In this document: positions 1 to 8,592 of the stretch, one piece after another
Layout: every line of letters begins with the position of its first letter
Numbering within the stretch: the first letter of the stretch is position 1
NCBI GenBank assembly: GCA_022827785.1
Contig: JAJEIM010000020.1
Location: forward strand, 1 to 64,000
From: Acidimicrobiia bacterium
GTDB lineage: Bacteria > Actinomycetota > Acidimicrobiia > Spongiisociales > Spongiisociaceae
DNA: 64,000 bases
Direction of reading: 5' to 3'
The notes under the pieces: generated by a model
What the model saw: only the letters and a program-made list of their open reading frames with translations
Database searches by the model: none
What the model was told of the DNA's origin: nothing
Translations under genes and position numbers: made by a program

Positions 1-393
1 GGAAACGGCTGTCGCTCCATGAAGCCTCGTATGTTCCCTCGGGCCGGCCCCTCCGATCGGTCTCACCTCATCGGCCGGTACGGGTGCTTGGCAATAGGCA
101 ACGTATACGGGGGGTGTGACAGATTTGGGCGTGCGCCGGCATAACGCGAAAAGTTCTTCGGAGTGCCGGGTGCGGGTTCGGGGGTGAGGCTGGATCCGGG
201 CGTGTTGCCGAGTCGCCATCGGCGGCCCTTCACGAGGAGTCCGGTTGGTAGATTCCCGGCTGATGGCCCGCAGCTCGAGAGGCGGCAGGGGATGAACGGC
301 TCACCTTTCCCGAAGAGCGGCGACGGGGGCTCCGCCTCGCCGTGCCGATACCCTGCCGTCCCGACGTCCCGATTCCGGTCCTGATCGCCGGGC
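1..393. other. Upstream stretch without a convincing gene
   Basis: No open frame here has recognisable protein character. The frames that cross it are arginine- and proline-rich translations typical of shadows in GC-rich DNA. In many actinobacteria the gene before the kinase-like protein is murJ (lipid II flippase), often fused to it, but no membrane-protein coding frame reaches into this stretch. It may carry the promoter of the pseudokinase–sigma–anti-sigma–trxB run. No clear -35/-10 pair was found. Confidence 0.5.
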
Positions 394-1725
394 ATGCCTC
401 CACCGCTACCGGACCGCTACCGGCTGGAAGTCCGCATCGGCCGGGACGAGGACATCGAGGAGTGGTTCGCCACCGACCTGGACCTGGATCGCCCGGTACT
501 GATACGCGTGATCGGTCCGGAGGCGACCAGGGCGAGGGGCCGGTCGTTCCTGGCTGCGGTCCAGCGTGCCTCCCGCGCCAGCCATACGCATGTGGCCGCG
601 GTCTTCGCAGCCGACACGGTGCCCGGGTCCACCTACGCGGTCACCGAGTGGGTGGGCGGCACCACGCTGTCCGACCGGACGGGCATCGGTGATGGACCAC
701 CCCTCGCCGAACTGCTCGCCAACGCCGGCGGTCTCGCCGAGGGTCTCGCCGTGCTCCACGCCGAGGGCGTGACCCACGGAGCCATCGACGCGGGAGCGGT
801 CCTCTACTCCCGGGGGCAGCCGGCCAAGCTGGGCGGCTTCGGCCGGGTTCCACGCGGCACCTCCCCCAAGGACGATGTCCGGGCGCTGGCCGGCACGCTG
901 GAGACCGCCCTCACCGGCAACCCTCCCGGCACCATCGCTCCCTCCGAACTCATCCACTCCCTGTCCCCGAGCATCGACGACATCCTTCGCTCCGCCCGTT
1001 CCGACGAGATCGACGCCCGCCAACTGGCCGACCGTCTCCAGGCGGTCCCCTACTCACCGCCGGTCGCGGGCGCCTTCCGGTGGTCCTGGCGCCGTCTACT
1101 GCCGGTCGGCCTGCTCGCCCTCGCCGCAGCGGTGCTCGTGTGGGCCGGTAGCGCGGTGGACACCAGCCCCACTCCGCCATTACAGGTCGCCTCGCTCCCC
1201 CTGCCAACCGTGGCTTCCGGGCCGGACGCGGACAGCCCGCCGACCCTGGCATCGTCCTCCGAGGACGACCCGCCCGACCAGCCGGTGGTCGAGGATGAAC
1301 CGGTGGTCCTGCAGCGGGTGCTCGACTTCGATCCCCTCGGGGACGGTGAGGAGCATCCCGGCCGCTTGACGCTGCTCACCGACGGAGACCCCACCACCGC
1401 GTGGCACACCGAAGGCTATTTCGATCCGCTGCCCCTGCTGAAGGGGGGCGTGGGCCTGGCCTTCGAAGTGAGCGGATCGCCGGCGTTCATCGAGCTGACG
1501 GGCCTGTCCGCGGGTACGGCCTTCCGCCTCATGTGGGCCGAGTCGCTTCTCGATGTCGACGACGAGGGCTGGGAGGTCATCGCCGAGCAACAGGCCGGCG
1601 CCGCAACGCTCCGCCTACCGCTACCCGAACTTCGCAACGGGGTCTGGCTGCTCTGGCTGACCGACCTCCCTCCCGAGGACGACGGCTTCCGCACCCGGCT
1701 GGCCGAAGTGAGTTTTCGCAGTTGA
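394..1725 (+). CDS. Membrane-anchored pseudokinase with extracytoplasmic discoidin-like domain
   Basis: A 443-aa protein. Residues 1–228 follow the layout of a Ser/Thr protein kinase, but the catalytic signatures are lost: the HRD-type loop reads HGAIDAGAV and the DFG position reads GGFG. The usual Lys of the VAIK strand is replaced (VLIRV). One transmembrane helix follows (about 234–252), then a Pro/Asp-rich linker, then a domain of about 130 residues with the pattern DFDPLGDGEEHP and DGDPTTAWHTE seen in the tail of actinobacterial MviN/MurJ-linked kinase-like proteins. In Mycobacterium the equivalent is the C-terminal half of Rv3910, also just upstream of sigM. By analogy it may be a phospho-dependent scaffold in peptidoglycan synthesis; that role is inferred. 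Its stop overlaps the TTG start of the sigma-factor gene. Confidence 0.72.
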   Translation: MPPPLPDRYRLEVRIGRDEDIEEWFATDLDLDRPVLIRVIGPEATRARGRSFLAAVQRASRASHTHVAAVFAADTVPGSTYAVTEWVGGTTLSDRTGIGDGPPLAELLANAGGLAEGLAVLHAEGVTHGAIDAGAVLYSRGQPAKLGGFGRVPRGTSPKDDVRALAGTLETALTGNPPGTIAPSELIHSLSPSIDDILRSARSDEIDARQLADRLQAVPYSPPVAGAFRWSWRRLLPVGLLALAAAVLVWAGSAVDTSPTPPLQVASLPLPTVASGPDADSPPTLASSSEDDPPDQPVVEDEPVVLQRVLDFDPLGDGEEHPGRLTLLTDGDPTTAWHTEGYFDPLPLLKGGVGLAFEVSGSPAFIELTGLSAGTAFRLMWAESLLDVDDEGWEVIAEQQAGAATLRLPLPELRNGVWLLWLTDLPPEDDGFRTRLAEVSFRS

Positions 1726-2297
1726 GCAGGCCCGACGACTCCGTCCTAATCCAGCGCTACCTGGCGGGAGACGGCAGGGCGTTCGATCAGCTCATGGCCG
1801 CGCACGAGGGCCGGGTGTTCGCCATCAGCCTTCGTATCCTGCGGGATCGGGAGGAGGCCCTGGACGCAACCCAGGAGACCTTCATCACCGTGTTCCGCAA
1901 GGCCGGCTCGTTCGAGGGAAGATCAGCCTTCTCGACCTGGCTGTACCGGGTGGCGGTCAACACCTGCTACACCATGCTCCGCAAGAAAGCGCGACGCCCT
2001 ACCGCGTCGCTACCGGAAGGCTATGACCCGCCCGACCTGTCGGCGGCCGATCGCATCCGTTCGGCCGAGCTCCGGCCCATGCTCGAAGACGCCCTGGCGA
2101 TCCTGCCGGAAGAGTTCGGACCGGCGGTGCTGCTCAGCGACCTGGAGGGGCTGCCGCTGCGGAGCGTGGCGGAGATCCTCGAGATCCCGCTCGGTACCGT
2201 GAAGTCCCGCGTGTTCCGGGGCAGGAAGCTGCTGGCGGAACATCTCGGGAACCTTATGACCGCCTCCGGGTATCCCAAAGAGGACAAGCATGAGTGA
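1722..2297 (+). CDS. ECF RNA polymerase sigma factor, SigM-like
   Basis: A 191-aa sigma-70 family protein of the ECF type. Region 2 is visible as the stretch with AFDQLMAAHEGRVFAISLR and DATQETFITVFRKAG (about residues 15–70), followed by FSTWLYRVAVN. Region 4 is at about 125–180 with LRSVAEILEIPLGTVKSR, the helix-turn-helix that reads the -35 element. The TTG at 1722 overlaps the upstream stop, and translation from there gives the usual N-terminus LSRPDDSVLIQRY; longer frames upstream are shadow. It is followed by an overlapping membrane protein with anti-sigma features, then trxB–trxA. This is the sigM neighbourhood of actinobacteria, so a role in envelope or redox stress is likely. The symbol is withheld because ECF paralogues cannot be separated by eye. 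Confidence 0.85.
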   Translation: MSRPDDSVLIQRYLAGDGRAFDQLMAAHEGRVFAISLRILRDREEALDATQETFITVFRKAGSFEGRSAFSTWLYRVAVNTCYTMLRKKARRPTASLPEGYDPPDLSAADRIRSAELRPMLEDALAILPEEFGPAVLLSDLEGLPLRSVAEILEIPLGTVKSRVFRGRKLLAEHLGNLMTASGYPKEDKHE

Positions 2298-3354
2298 CGA
2301 GCGCATCCCCATCGACCAGCTGCTGGAGCTGGTGGAAGGCGGCCTTCCGGAGGACGAGGCCGCCCGGCTCGAAGCCACCCTCGACGACAGCGACCGCCGG
2401 GAACTGGCCGTCCAGGCGGCCGTCCGGGCCGTACTGGGACAGCTCCCCGATCCGGAGCTCTCCGACGACGAGCGCGCGCGGCTGCGGGCGGCCGTCCGGG
2501 CCGAGCTCCGTGTCGAGGAGGCCCGCCCCGAGCCGTCCGAGGGCCGGCAGGAACGGCGGTCCTGGCTGGCACGAGTCATTCCGTCCGCGGCTGCGGCCGC
2601 GTCGGTGGTGGCCATGATCGCGGTCGCCATCAACCTGGTCGACACCGGTCCCGGCCAGGAGGCCGCACCGGCGGAGACCGGCATGGTGGTTGCCGAGCAG
2701 GCCGCCGACGTCGCGCCGGTGACCGCCGCACCGGCGACCATCGCAGCACCGGCGCCAGCTGCGGAAGCTCCCGGGGACTCCGCCGGCTTGGCCGCGGAGG
2801 CCGCAGCCGGGCAGGCCGCAGCCGCGGAAACGGAGGCGGCCGACGTCGCGGAAGCGGCCGAGGCCGCGGAGGCCGCGCCGGCGGTGGCAGAGGAGGCGCA
2901 GGCCGAGGCCGAGATGGCCATGGAGGAGGCCCTGGCGGAGGCTCCGGAAGCCGACATGGCCGACGACATCGCCATGGCCGACGAGCACGCCGGAGGCCTC
3001 GGGCCCGGCTACGTGGCCTTCGAGGTTGCGACCGACCAGCCCGAGGAGGCCCGCGCAATGCTGGAGGTGCTGGAGACGCTGGCCGCTATCACCGAAATGT
3101 CGCCCGTGCCCGTGGCCGAATTGGCCGACCGGGCCGGAGATGAGGGCCTGGTCTGCTGGCAGGCGGCGGCGGACTTGGCCGGTCCGAGCGGGGTGGTCAC
3201 ATGGATGGCTCCCGGGCTCGTGGACGGCGTGGCGGGCGAGGCCTACCTGGTGGCGCCGGGCGCGGACGACCAGGCGGAGGCCGGAGTTCTGGCCCTGTTC
3301 GTCTACCCGGACTGCCGGGCTGTGGCGCTCCGGGCGGTCACAGACCGGCGCTAA
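2290..3354 (+). CDS. Putative anti-sigma factor, single-pass membrane protein with Ala/Glu-rich stalk
   Basis: A 354-aa protein whose ATG lies 8 bp inside the sigma gene, implying translational coupling. Residues 1–95 are acidic and helical (LLELVEGGLPEDEAARLEATL resembles the N-terminal part of zinc-less anti-sigma domains). A transmembrane helix follows at about 97–117 (AAAAASVVAMIAVAIN). Then comes a very low-complexity Ala/Glu/Val stalk of about 110 residues, and a small C-terminal domain of about 115 residues containing two Cys (LVCWQ and PDCRAV). Position and topology match the RsmA-type partner of SigM; the sequence itself is too diverged to assign to a named family. The cytoplasmic N-terminus probably binds the sigma factor, and the outer domain could be the sensor. 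Confidence 0.6.
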   Translation: MSDERIPIDQLLELVEGGLPEDEAARLEATLDDSDRRELAVQAAVRAVLGQLPDPELSDDERARLRAAVRAELRVEEARPEPSEGRQERRSWLARVIPSAAAAASVVAMIAVAINLVDTGPGQEAAPAETGMVVAEQAADVAPVTAAPATIAAPAPAAEAPGDSAGLAAEAAAGQAAAAETEAADVAEAAEAAEAAPAVAEEAQAEAEMAMEEALAEAPEADMADDIAMADEHAGGLGPGYVAFEVATDQPEEARAMLEVLETLAAITEMSPVPVAELADRAGDEGLVCWQAAADLAGPSGVVTWMAPGLVDGVAGEAYLVAPGADDQAEAGVLALFVYPDCRAVALRAVTDRR

Positions 3355-3363
3355 CCTGCTCGT

Positions 3364-3669
3364 GTGAAGGAGAGCTACGCCGCTCGCTTTGCCGATCTGC
3401 TGGAAGGGATCGCCACCAGAGTTCGTTCGCTGACCGTGGAACGGCTCGACCGCGGGATCACTCTGGCCGCCTTCGGCATGGCCGCCGTGGTGCTCATCCT
3501 GGCAGCGCTCGTCCTGATCAGCGTCGCCCTCTTCCGCCTCCTGGCGATAGCCACGGGCGCCACCGGGGCATATGCGGTCTTCGGGGGATTATTTCTGGCC
3601 GCCGGATGGTTGTCATGGCGGAAGGGCAGGAAAGAACCTGACGATAAGCCACCCGGAGGAAGCGAATGA
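3364..3669 (+). CDS. Small two-helix membrane protein (holin-X-like)
   Basis: A 101-aa protein from GTG 3364. It has a charged N-terminal helix (about 1–30), two transmembrane segments (about 34–58 and 63–83) and a basic, polar tail. This resembles the actinobacterial 'putative holin-X' (PF07332-like) small membrane proteins, which are not necessarily phage-derived. Its stop overlaps the trxB ATG by four bases (ATGA), so it belongs to the sigma/anti-sigma/trxB transcription unit. Its function is unknown; the family resemblance is weak and rests on topology. Confidence 0.55.
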   Translation: MKESYAARFADLLEGIATRVRSLTVERLDRGITLAAFGMAAVVLILAALVLISVALFRLLAIATGATGAYAVFGGLFLAAGWLSWRKGRKEPDDKPPGGSE

Positions 3670-4586
3670 CCCGGAACCTGATCATCATCGGATCGGGCCC
3701 CGCCGGGCTCACCGCCGCCCTCTACGCGGCCCGGGCCGACCTATCCCCGCTGGTCTTCGAAGGGGTCGCGGCGGGCGGACAGCTGATGATCACCACCGAC
3801 GTGGAGAACTACCCGGGATTCCCCGACGGGATCATGGGTCCCGAGCTCATGGAGCGCTTTCGCAAGCAGGCCGAGCGTTTCGGGGCCACTCTGGTCGCCT
3901 CCGACGTCACCTCCGTCGATTTCTCCCGGCAGCCGTTCGAGGTGTCGGTGGGGTCGGACCTTCACACGGCCCGGGCGGTGATCATCGCCACGGGCGCCAC
4001 CGCCCGCTTTCTAGGAGTACCCGGCGAGGAGGCGCTCATCGGTCGGGGCGTCTCGGCCTGCGCCACCTGTGACGGGTTCTTCTTCAGGGGCAAGGACCTG
4101 GTGGTGGTGGGCGGCGGCGACTCGGCGATGGAGGAGGCTCTGTTCCTGACCAAGTTCGCCTCGAGCGTGACGATCGTGCACCGGCGGGACCGGTTCCGGG
4201 CTTCCCGGATCATGGCCGGTCGGGCACTGGCCAACGAGAAGATCGACGTCCTGTGGAACACCACCGTGGAGGAGGTTCTGGGCGAGTCGACGGTGGCAGG
4301 CGTGACGCTACGGGACGTCAGCAGCGGGGACACCCGTGAGCACGCCACCGACGGGGTCTTCATCGCGATCGGCCACGTCCCCAATACCGAGCTGTTCCGC
4401 GGCCAGATCGACCTGGACAGCCAGGGTTACATCCGGCTGCCGGGTCGCAGCACCATCACGAACGTGGACGGCGTGTTCGCCTCGGGTGATGTGGTGGACA
4501 AGGTCTACCGCCAGGCGGTGACGGCCGCCGGCACCGGCTGCGCGGCGGCGATCGATGCGGAGCGCTGGCTCGAGGCCCGGGAATGA
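3666..4586 (+). CDS. trxB: Thioredoxin reductase (NADPH)
   Basis: A 306-aa flavoenzyme that transfers electrons from NADPH through FAD and an active-site disulfide to thioredoxin in the cytoplasm. An N-terminal FAD dinucleotide-binding loop [16 protein letters not shown] is visible at about residues 9–24. The redox pair is C132-A-T-C135, followed by DG as in bacterial TrxB, and a second dinucleotide fold [10 protein letters not shown] binds NADPH. The C-terminal FAD motif is [12 protein letters not shown]. Length is normal. The ATG overlaps the preceding small membrane gene, and trxA lies 105 bp downstream. Confidence 0.96.
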   Translation: MTRNLIIIGSGPAGLTAALYAARADLSPLVFEGVAAGGQLMITTDVENYPGFPDGIMGPELMERFRKQAERFGATLVASDVTSVDFSRQPFEVSVGSDLHTARAVIIATGATARFLGVPGEEALIGRGVSACATCDGFFFRGKDLVVVGGGDSAMEEALFLTKFASSVTIVHRRDRFRASRIMAGRALANEKIDVLWNTTVEEVLGESTVAGVTLRDVSSGDTREHATDGVFIAIGHVPNTELFRGQIDLDSQGYIRLPGRSTITNVDGVFASGDVVDKVYRQAVTAAGTGCAAAIDAERWLEARE

Positions 4587-4637
4587 GCTCCACGGCACCG
4601 GGAATCGCATCCGAGTTGTCACTAGAAACGTCTGTAA

Positions 4638-4654
4638 TACGGTAATTCACCGTA
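4638..4654. promoter_or_regulatory. Palindrome upstream of trxA
   Basis: A perfect inverted repeat TACGGT–AATTC–ACCGTA sits about 40 bp before the trxA ATG, in an AT-richer patch of the trxB–trxA spacer. It could be an operator for a redox or stress regulator, or a weak hairpin between the two genes. No known consensus was recognised. Confidence 0.35.
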
Positions 4655-4691
4655 CCATCAACAACCATATATCCGAAGGAGGATCCAGGTC

Positions 4692-5015
4692 ATGGCTGAT
4701 GTCGTAACACTTACCGACGCCGCGTTCGCACAGGCCGTCGCCGGCGACAAGCCGGTGCTGGTCGACTTCTGGGCGGAGTGGTGCGGCCCCTGCCGCCTGA
4801 TCGCGCCCTTGCTGGTGGAGATCGCAGCCGACTACGGCGACCGGATCACCATCGCCAAGCTCAACATCGACGAGAACCAGCAGACCCCGTTCCAGTATCA
4901 GGTGATGAGCATTCCCACCATGGTCGTGTTCCAGAACGGCGTGGAGAAGAAGCGGATCGTGGGGGCCCGGCCCAAGGCCGCCATCCTTTCGGAACTCGGG
5001 GAGTGGGTTAACTAG
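4692..5015 (+). CDS. trxA: Thioredoxin
   Basis: A 107-aa thioredoxin fold. The catalytic motif is W-C31-G-P-C34 within DFWAEWCGPCRLIAPLL, and the conserved cis-Pro loop is MSIPTMVVFQNG. It reduces protein disulfides in the cytoplasm and is recharged by the upstream TrxB. A strong ribosome-binding site (GAAGGAGG) precedes the ATG by about 10 bases. Because of the 105-bp gap and the palindrome in it, trxA may also have its own promoter. It ends convergently with parB. Confidence 0.96.
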   Translation: MADVVTLTDAAFAQAVAGDKPVLVDFWAEWCGPCRLIAPLLVEIAADYGDRITIAKLNIDENQQTPFQYQVMSIPTMVVFQNGVEKKRIVGARPKAAILSELGEWVN

Positions 5016-5021
5016 GCGGCT

Positions 5022-5045
5022 GCCCCGAGCCGGCCGGGTCGGGGC
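5022..5045. terminator. Stem-loop between convergent trxA and parB
   Basis: Arms GCCCCGA and TCGGGGC (7 bp) enclose a GC-rich loop in the 42-bp gap between the trxA and parB stops. There is no T-tract on either side, so it is a candidate bidirectional structural terminator rather than a classical intrinsic one. Confidence 0.4.
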
Positions 5046-5057
5046 GAGGTCCGTGGT

Positions 5058-5924
5058 TCAGGATGGCGGGAAGAACCGCCGGTAGATCTGCTCCAGTTGA
5101 TCGAGGCCGCTGAATCTGAGGACCACCCGGCCGTCGACCGCGCCGCTCTTGCGCTCCTTGTAGCGGATGTCCACGGAGGTGCCGAGCTGCTCGGCCAGGC
5201 GATTCTCCAGCTCGACGATCACTGCCGGACGGGGTTCGGCCGGGCGGCGCCTCGCGCTGTCCCGGGTCATGCCCTTGCCGAGGCGCACCGCCTCCTCGAG
5301 TTGCCGGACCGACCATCCCTCGCCCACCGCCCGGTCGGCCAGGTGTCGGGCCAGGGCCTGGTCATCGAGTCCAAGCAGGGCGCGGGCGTGTCCTGCTGAC
5401 AGATCACGGGAGGCGACCAGGGCCTGAATCGCAGGTGCGAGCCTGAGCAGGCGGAGAGCGTTGGTGACGGCGGCGCGACTCCTGCCCACCTTCTCCCCGA
5501 TCTCCGCATGGGTCATGCCGAACTCGTCCTCGAGTTGGTGGAAGGCGGCCGCTTCCTCGAGCGGGTTGAGGTCCTCACGCAGAAGGTTCTCGACCAGTGC
5601 CTCCGTAACCGTCCCCACCTCATCCGTTTCCCGGATCAGGGCAGGCAATTCGGCAAGGCCGGCCTCCTGAGCGGCGCGCCAGCGCCGCTCGCCGGCGATC
5701 AGCACGTAGTCGGGACCCTCGGGCCGTACGACCACCGGCTGCAGAACGCCCAGCTGACGGATCGAGTCGGCCAGCGTCTCCAGCGCGTCCGCATCGAACC
5801 CCTGCCGCGGCTGGTTCGGGTTGGCGCGGATCCGGCTGATGGCGATCCTCTGCAGGTTGCTGCGCCTGGGCGGCGGGATAAGGGCTTCCAGGCCCCTGCC
5901 GAGACCTGATCGGCGGGTGGTCAT
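5058..5924 (-). CDS. parB: Chromosome-partitioning protein ParB
   Basis: A 288-aa ParB/Spo0J. The N-terminus RRSGLGRGLEALIPP is typical. The CTPase/ParB-nuclease-fold domain includes RANPNQPRQGFD and the GERRWRAAQEAGL box. A helix-turn-helix (MTHAEIGEKVGRSRAAVTNALRL) binds parS, and a C-terminal dimerisation region follows. It loads and slides at parS near the origin and works with ParA in segregation. Its ATG overlaps the parA stop (ATGA), so the two genes are co-transcribed leftwards. A matching parS lies 36 bp upstream of parA. Confidence 0.96.
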   Translation of the reverse strand: MTTRRSGLGRGLEALIPPPRRSNLQRIAISRIRANPNQPRQGFDADALETLADSIRQLGVLQPVVVRPEGPDYVLIAGERRWRAAQEAGLAELPALIRETDEVGTVTEALVENLLREDLNPLEEAAAFHQLEDEFGMTHAEIGEKVGRSRAAVTNALRLLRLAPAIQALVASRDLSAGHARALLGLDDQALARHLADRAVGEGWSVRQLEEAVRLGKGMTRDSARRRPAEPRPAVIVELENRLAEQLGTSVDIRYKERKSGAVDGRVVLRFSGLDQLEQIYRRFFPPS

Positions 5925-6742
5925 TGTTCTTGCTCCTGTTGTCGGTGTCTCTGAAGGAACTCGATGGCGACATAGCGATAGGCGACCGCCCCCGGGCTCA
6001 TCCGGTCATAGAGCTCGATCGGCTCGCCGTAGGACGGCGCCTCCGACAATCGGATCGATCGCGGGATCACGGTGCGGAAGACCCGCTCGCCAAAGTAGTT
6101 GCGGATCTGGATGGCAACATCGGTAGAGAGCTTGGTACGAGCATCGAACATTGTTAACAGTACACTACCTATGTGAAGCCCTGGATTAAGGCTCTCGCGT
6201 ACCAGGTCGATGCTGTCCATGAGCTGACCGAGGCCTTCCAACGCGTAGAACTCGCACTGGACCGGAATGAGGAGTTCGTCCGCCGCCGCCAGCGCGTTGA
6301 TGGTGAGCAGGCCCAGGCTCGGGGCGCAGTCGACCAGGATCGTGTCGTAGTCCCCCGCCACCGGGGCGATCGCCGCCGCCAGGCGTTGCTCCCGGCTCAG
6401 CATGGGAACCATTTCCAGCTCGGCGCCCGCCAGGTCGATACTCGACGGTGCCAGCGCCAGGTTGTCCACCCCGGTCGGCACCACGATCTCCTCGAGCGTG
6501 CGCTGACCGATGAGGGCGCTGTATATCGACCGGCTGCCATCTGCCATCCGGACCCCCAGTCCGGTGCTGGCGTTGCCCTGCGGGTCCAGGTCCAGGAGAA
6601 GGACGCGGTGTCCATCCAGCGCCAAGTTGGCGCCCAGATTGATGGCCGTGGTCGTCTTCCCGACACCGCCCTTCTGGTTGGCGATCGCCACAACCAGGCC
6701 CCGCCGGGCGTGTTCAGGTGGATTCACTGACCGTTTGAGCAC
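5921..6742 (-). CDS. parA: Chromosome-partitioning ATPase ParA (Soj)
   Basis: A 273-aa deviant Walker ATPase. The P-loop KGGVGKTTTAINLG contains the signature lysine in KGG, followed by the VLLLDLDPQGNASTGLG strand and the ILVDCAPSLGLLTINAL motif. The start is a GTG at 6742, with N-terminal residues VLKRSVNPPE before the ATPase core; a short N-terminal extension is common in actinobacteria. It forms the dynamic nucleoid-bound partner of ParB. The usual neighbour rsmG (gidB) is absent: only 91 bp, containing parS, separate parA from jag. Confidence 0.95.
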   Translation of the reverse strand: MLKRSVNPPEHARRGLVVAIANQKGGVGKTTTAINLGANLALDGHRVLLLDLDPQGNASTGLGVRMADGSRSIYSALIGQRTLEEIVVPTGVDNLALAPSSIDLAGAELEMVPMLSREQRLAAAIAPVAGDYDTILVDCAPSLGLLTINALAAADELLIPVQCEFYALEGLGQLMDSIDLVRESLNPGLHIGSVLLTMFDARTKLSTDVAIQIRNYFGERVFRTVIPRSIRLSEAPSYGEPIELYDRMSPGAVAYRYVAIEFLQRHRQQEQEQ

Positions 6743-6777
6743 GGCTCCATTCTAAGATGGCTTTCTCCGTGGCTCAT

Positions 6778-6793
6778 GGTTTCACGTGAAACA
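6778..6793. promoter_or_regulatory. parS centromere site
   Basis: The sequence GGTTTCACGTGAAACA matches the bacterial parS consensus (TGTTTCACGTGAAACA) at 15 of 16 positions, with the palindromic core intact. It lies between jag and parA, about 3.3 kb from dnaA, where ParB would nucleate. No second copy was noticed in the window. Confidence 0.92.
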
Positions 6794-6833
6794 TGAAGGT
6801 AGTGAGGTTGAGGGTGATAGCGCCTTCCGGCCC

Positions 6834-7736
6834 TCAGTCGAGGGAAATGACCACCGAACGCCGCGGTTCCGTGCCCTCCGAATAGGAACTAACCCCATCA
6901 ATCTCCGCCACCGCGTCGTGCACCACCTTGCGGTCGATCGCGTTCATGGGCTCGAGCATGACCTCTCCCCCCTCGTCCAGCACCTGCTCGGCCAGCTGGC
7001 CTGCGTAGATTCTGAGCGCCTGGCGACGTTTCTCGCCGTAGCCGGCGATGTCGAGCCGCAGGCGGCAACCGCGAGCGGTCTTACGCTGCACGATCGTCCT
7101 CGTCAGCTCGTGGACGGCGTGCATGATGGAAGCCTTCTGGCCTATCAGCGCCTGGGTCTGCTCGCCCGTTATATCGGCGCGCACCACTTTTCCGTCGAAT
7201 CCGGAATCGACGTCACCCTCCAGCCCGAACTCCTTCAGAAGGCCGTCCAAGAACTCCCGAACCACCTCGGCCTGCTCGGCGCCCAAGGTCTCGCCAGCTT
7301 TATCGTCACCCGCCACCGCTACGACCTCTCCTTCTGCCCTTCGGCCTTTACCCGCCTGCTGTTTCCTGCCGCGGCCTGACTGTGAGCCTCCGCCGGGTCT
7401 GCTACCCGCCTTCCGGTTCGCCTGCCGGCTCTTCGCCTTGGCGGCTCCTCCTCCGGCCTTGCTGCGACCCTTCGACGGGACACTCCTCTCAGAACCTGGT
7501 TTGCGCGACGCCTTCCTCTTCCTAGGCCTGCCACGACCGGACCGGCCCCTGCGTCCCTGGCTCTTCGGTTTGACCCGTACGATGGCATCCTGGCGTCCGA
7601 TACCGAGGAATCCCAGCTTCGGGTCCTGCAGCACCTTGACCTCCGCCCGTTCGGCATCTTGGATACCTAGCTCTTCGAGAGCCGCCTGGACGGCCAGTTC
7701 TACGGATGCGCCTTTGACCTCGACCCACTCCACCAT
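6834..7736 (-). CDS. jag: Jag/KhpB-type RNA-binding protein
   Basis: A 300-aa protein. The N-terminal Jag_N domain (about 1–50, with KLGFLGIGRQDA) is followed by a very basic, low-complexity Arg/Lys/Gly linker of about 85 residues. Then come a KH domain (TQALIGQKASIMHAVHELT) and a C-terminal R3H domain with the R-x3-H signature in DRKVVHDAV. Proteins of this type bind RNA and are nearly always linked to yidC. The chosen start at 7736 follows GGAGGAGAAGG and lies 5 bp after the yidC stop; the frame is open further upstream, but only inside yidC. The basic linker is longer than usual and may be a disordered RNA-contact region. Confidence 0.92.
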   Translation of the reverse strand: MVEWVEVKGASVELAVQAALEELGIQDAERAEVKVLQDPKLGFLGIGRQDAIVRVKPKSQGRRGRSGRGRPRKRKASRKPGSERSVPSKGRSKAGGGAAKAKSRQANRKAGSRPGGGSQSGRGRKQQAGKGRRAEGEVVAVAGDDKAGETLGAEQAEVVREFLDGLLKEFGLEGDVDSGFDGKVVRADITGEQTQALIGQKASIMHAVHELTRTIVQRKTARGCRLRLDIAGYGEKRRQALRIYAGQLAEQVLDEGGEVMLEPMNAIDRKVVHDAVAEIDGVSSYSEGTEPRRSVVISLD

Positions 7737-7740
7737 CGAT

Positions 7741-8592
7741 CTACCTTCTCCTCCGTCTGCGTTGTTTCTTGTTTGAGCCCTGCGGGCGCGGCGGTTTCGT
7801 GCCGTCATCGGGCTTGCCGTCGTCGGGCTCCTTCGTTGCCGGCTTCCCGCCGTCCGGAGGGCCGGGGCGCCCGTCGATCTTGAAGATCAACAACTGCTGG
7901 CCGGTCCGGAAAACGTTACTGGTGGCGAAGTAGAGGTTGAGTCCTGACGGCCAGATATACGAAATCACACCGAACATCAGCGGCAAGATCTTCGTCATGC
8001 GCTGAACAGCCTCTGCCTGTGGATTACTGGCGCCCGACTGTTTTGGAGGGCTTAACAACTTTTGTTGCAGGTAACCGGTAAGTATGACGAACCCCACCAG
8101 CAGCAGGTAGGGGACCGTGGCCACCGCGAACAGGCCTTGCGAGCCCACCACCTCGGACGGGGCGAGGTCGAGATCCATCGTCAGGAAACGCAGTGCGCCT
8201 TCGGACGCCGCCACCAGCAGCTGCGAGTCCGACGGCAGGCTGTTGGCCGGATCCCGCAGCACCCGGAACAGCGCGAACCAGACCGGCATCTGCACCAGCA
8301 GGGGGAGCACGCATCCGAACGGGCTGACACCTCGCTCGCGATAGAGCTCCATGACCTTCTGGTTGATGGTGTCCTGGTCGCCCTTGTGCTCCCTGCGGAT
8401 CCGCTCCATCTCCGGCTGGATCTCCTGCATCGCCCGGGTTGACCGGACCTGCTTGAGAGTGAGCGGGAATACCAACAGGTTGACAACGATGGTAAGGCCT
8501 ATGATGGCAACGCCATAGTTGGGAACGAGGTCGTAGAAGAAAGAAAGAATAGTACCGAGAAGGGCCTGAAGACCGTTCCAAATCTCGCTCAC
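7741..8592 (-). CDS. yidC: Membrane protein insertase YidC (Oxa1 family)
   Basis: A 283-aa Oxa1-type insertase with several hydrophobic segments. The conserved core includes PLTLKQVRSTRAMQEIQPEM (the hairpin with the substrate-groove Arg), GCVLPLLVQMPVWFALFRVL, and a C-terminal pair of helices ending in LNLYFATSNVFR. It has the short N-terminus of Gram-positive YidC. The C-terminal tail is Lys/Arg/Pro-rich, which can contact ribosomes. GTG 8592 overlaps the yidD stop. It inserts and folds inner-membrane proteins, alone or with SecYEG. Confidence 0.95.
   Translation of the reverse strand: MSEIWNGLQALLGTILSFFYDLVPNYGVAIIGLTIVVNLLVFPLTLKQVRSTRAMQEIQPEMERIRREHKGDQDTINQKVMELYRERGVSPFGCVLPLLVQMPVWFALFRVLRDPANSLPSDSQLLVAASEGALRFLTMDLDLAPSEVVGSQGLFAVATVPYLLLVGFVILTGYLQQKLLSPPKQSGASNPQAEAVQRMTKILPLMFGVISYIWPSGLNLYFATSNVFRTGQQLLIFKIDGRPGPPDGGKPATKEPDDGKPDDGTKPPRPQGSNKKQRRRRRR

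Noticed and set aside
2010-2975. 321-aa Ala/Ser-rich minus-strand frame
   Set aside because: It is antisense to the Ala/Glu-rich stalk of the anti-sigma-like protein; its length follows from the repeat composition.
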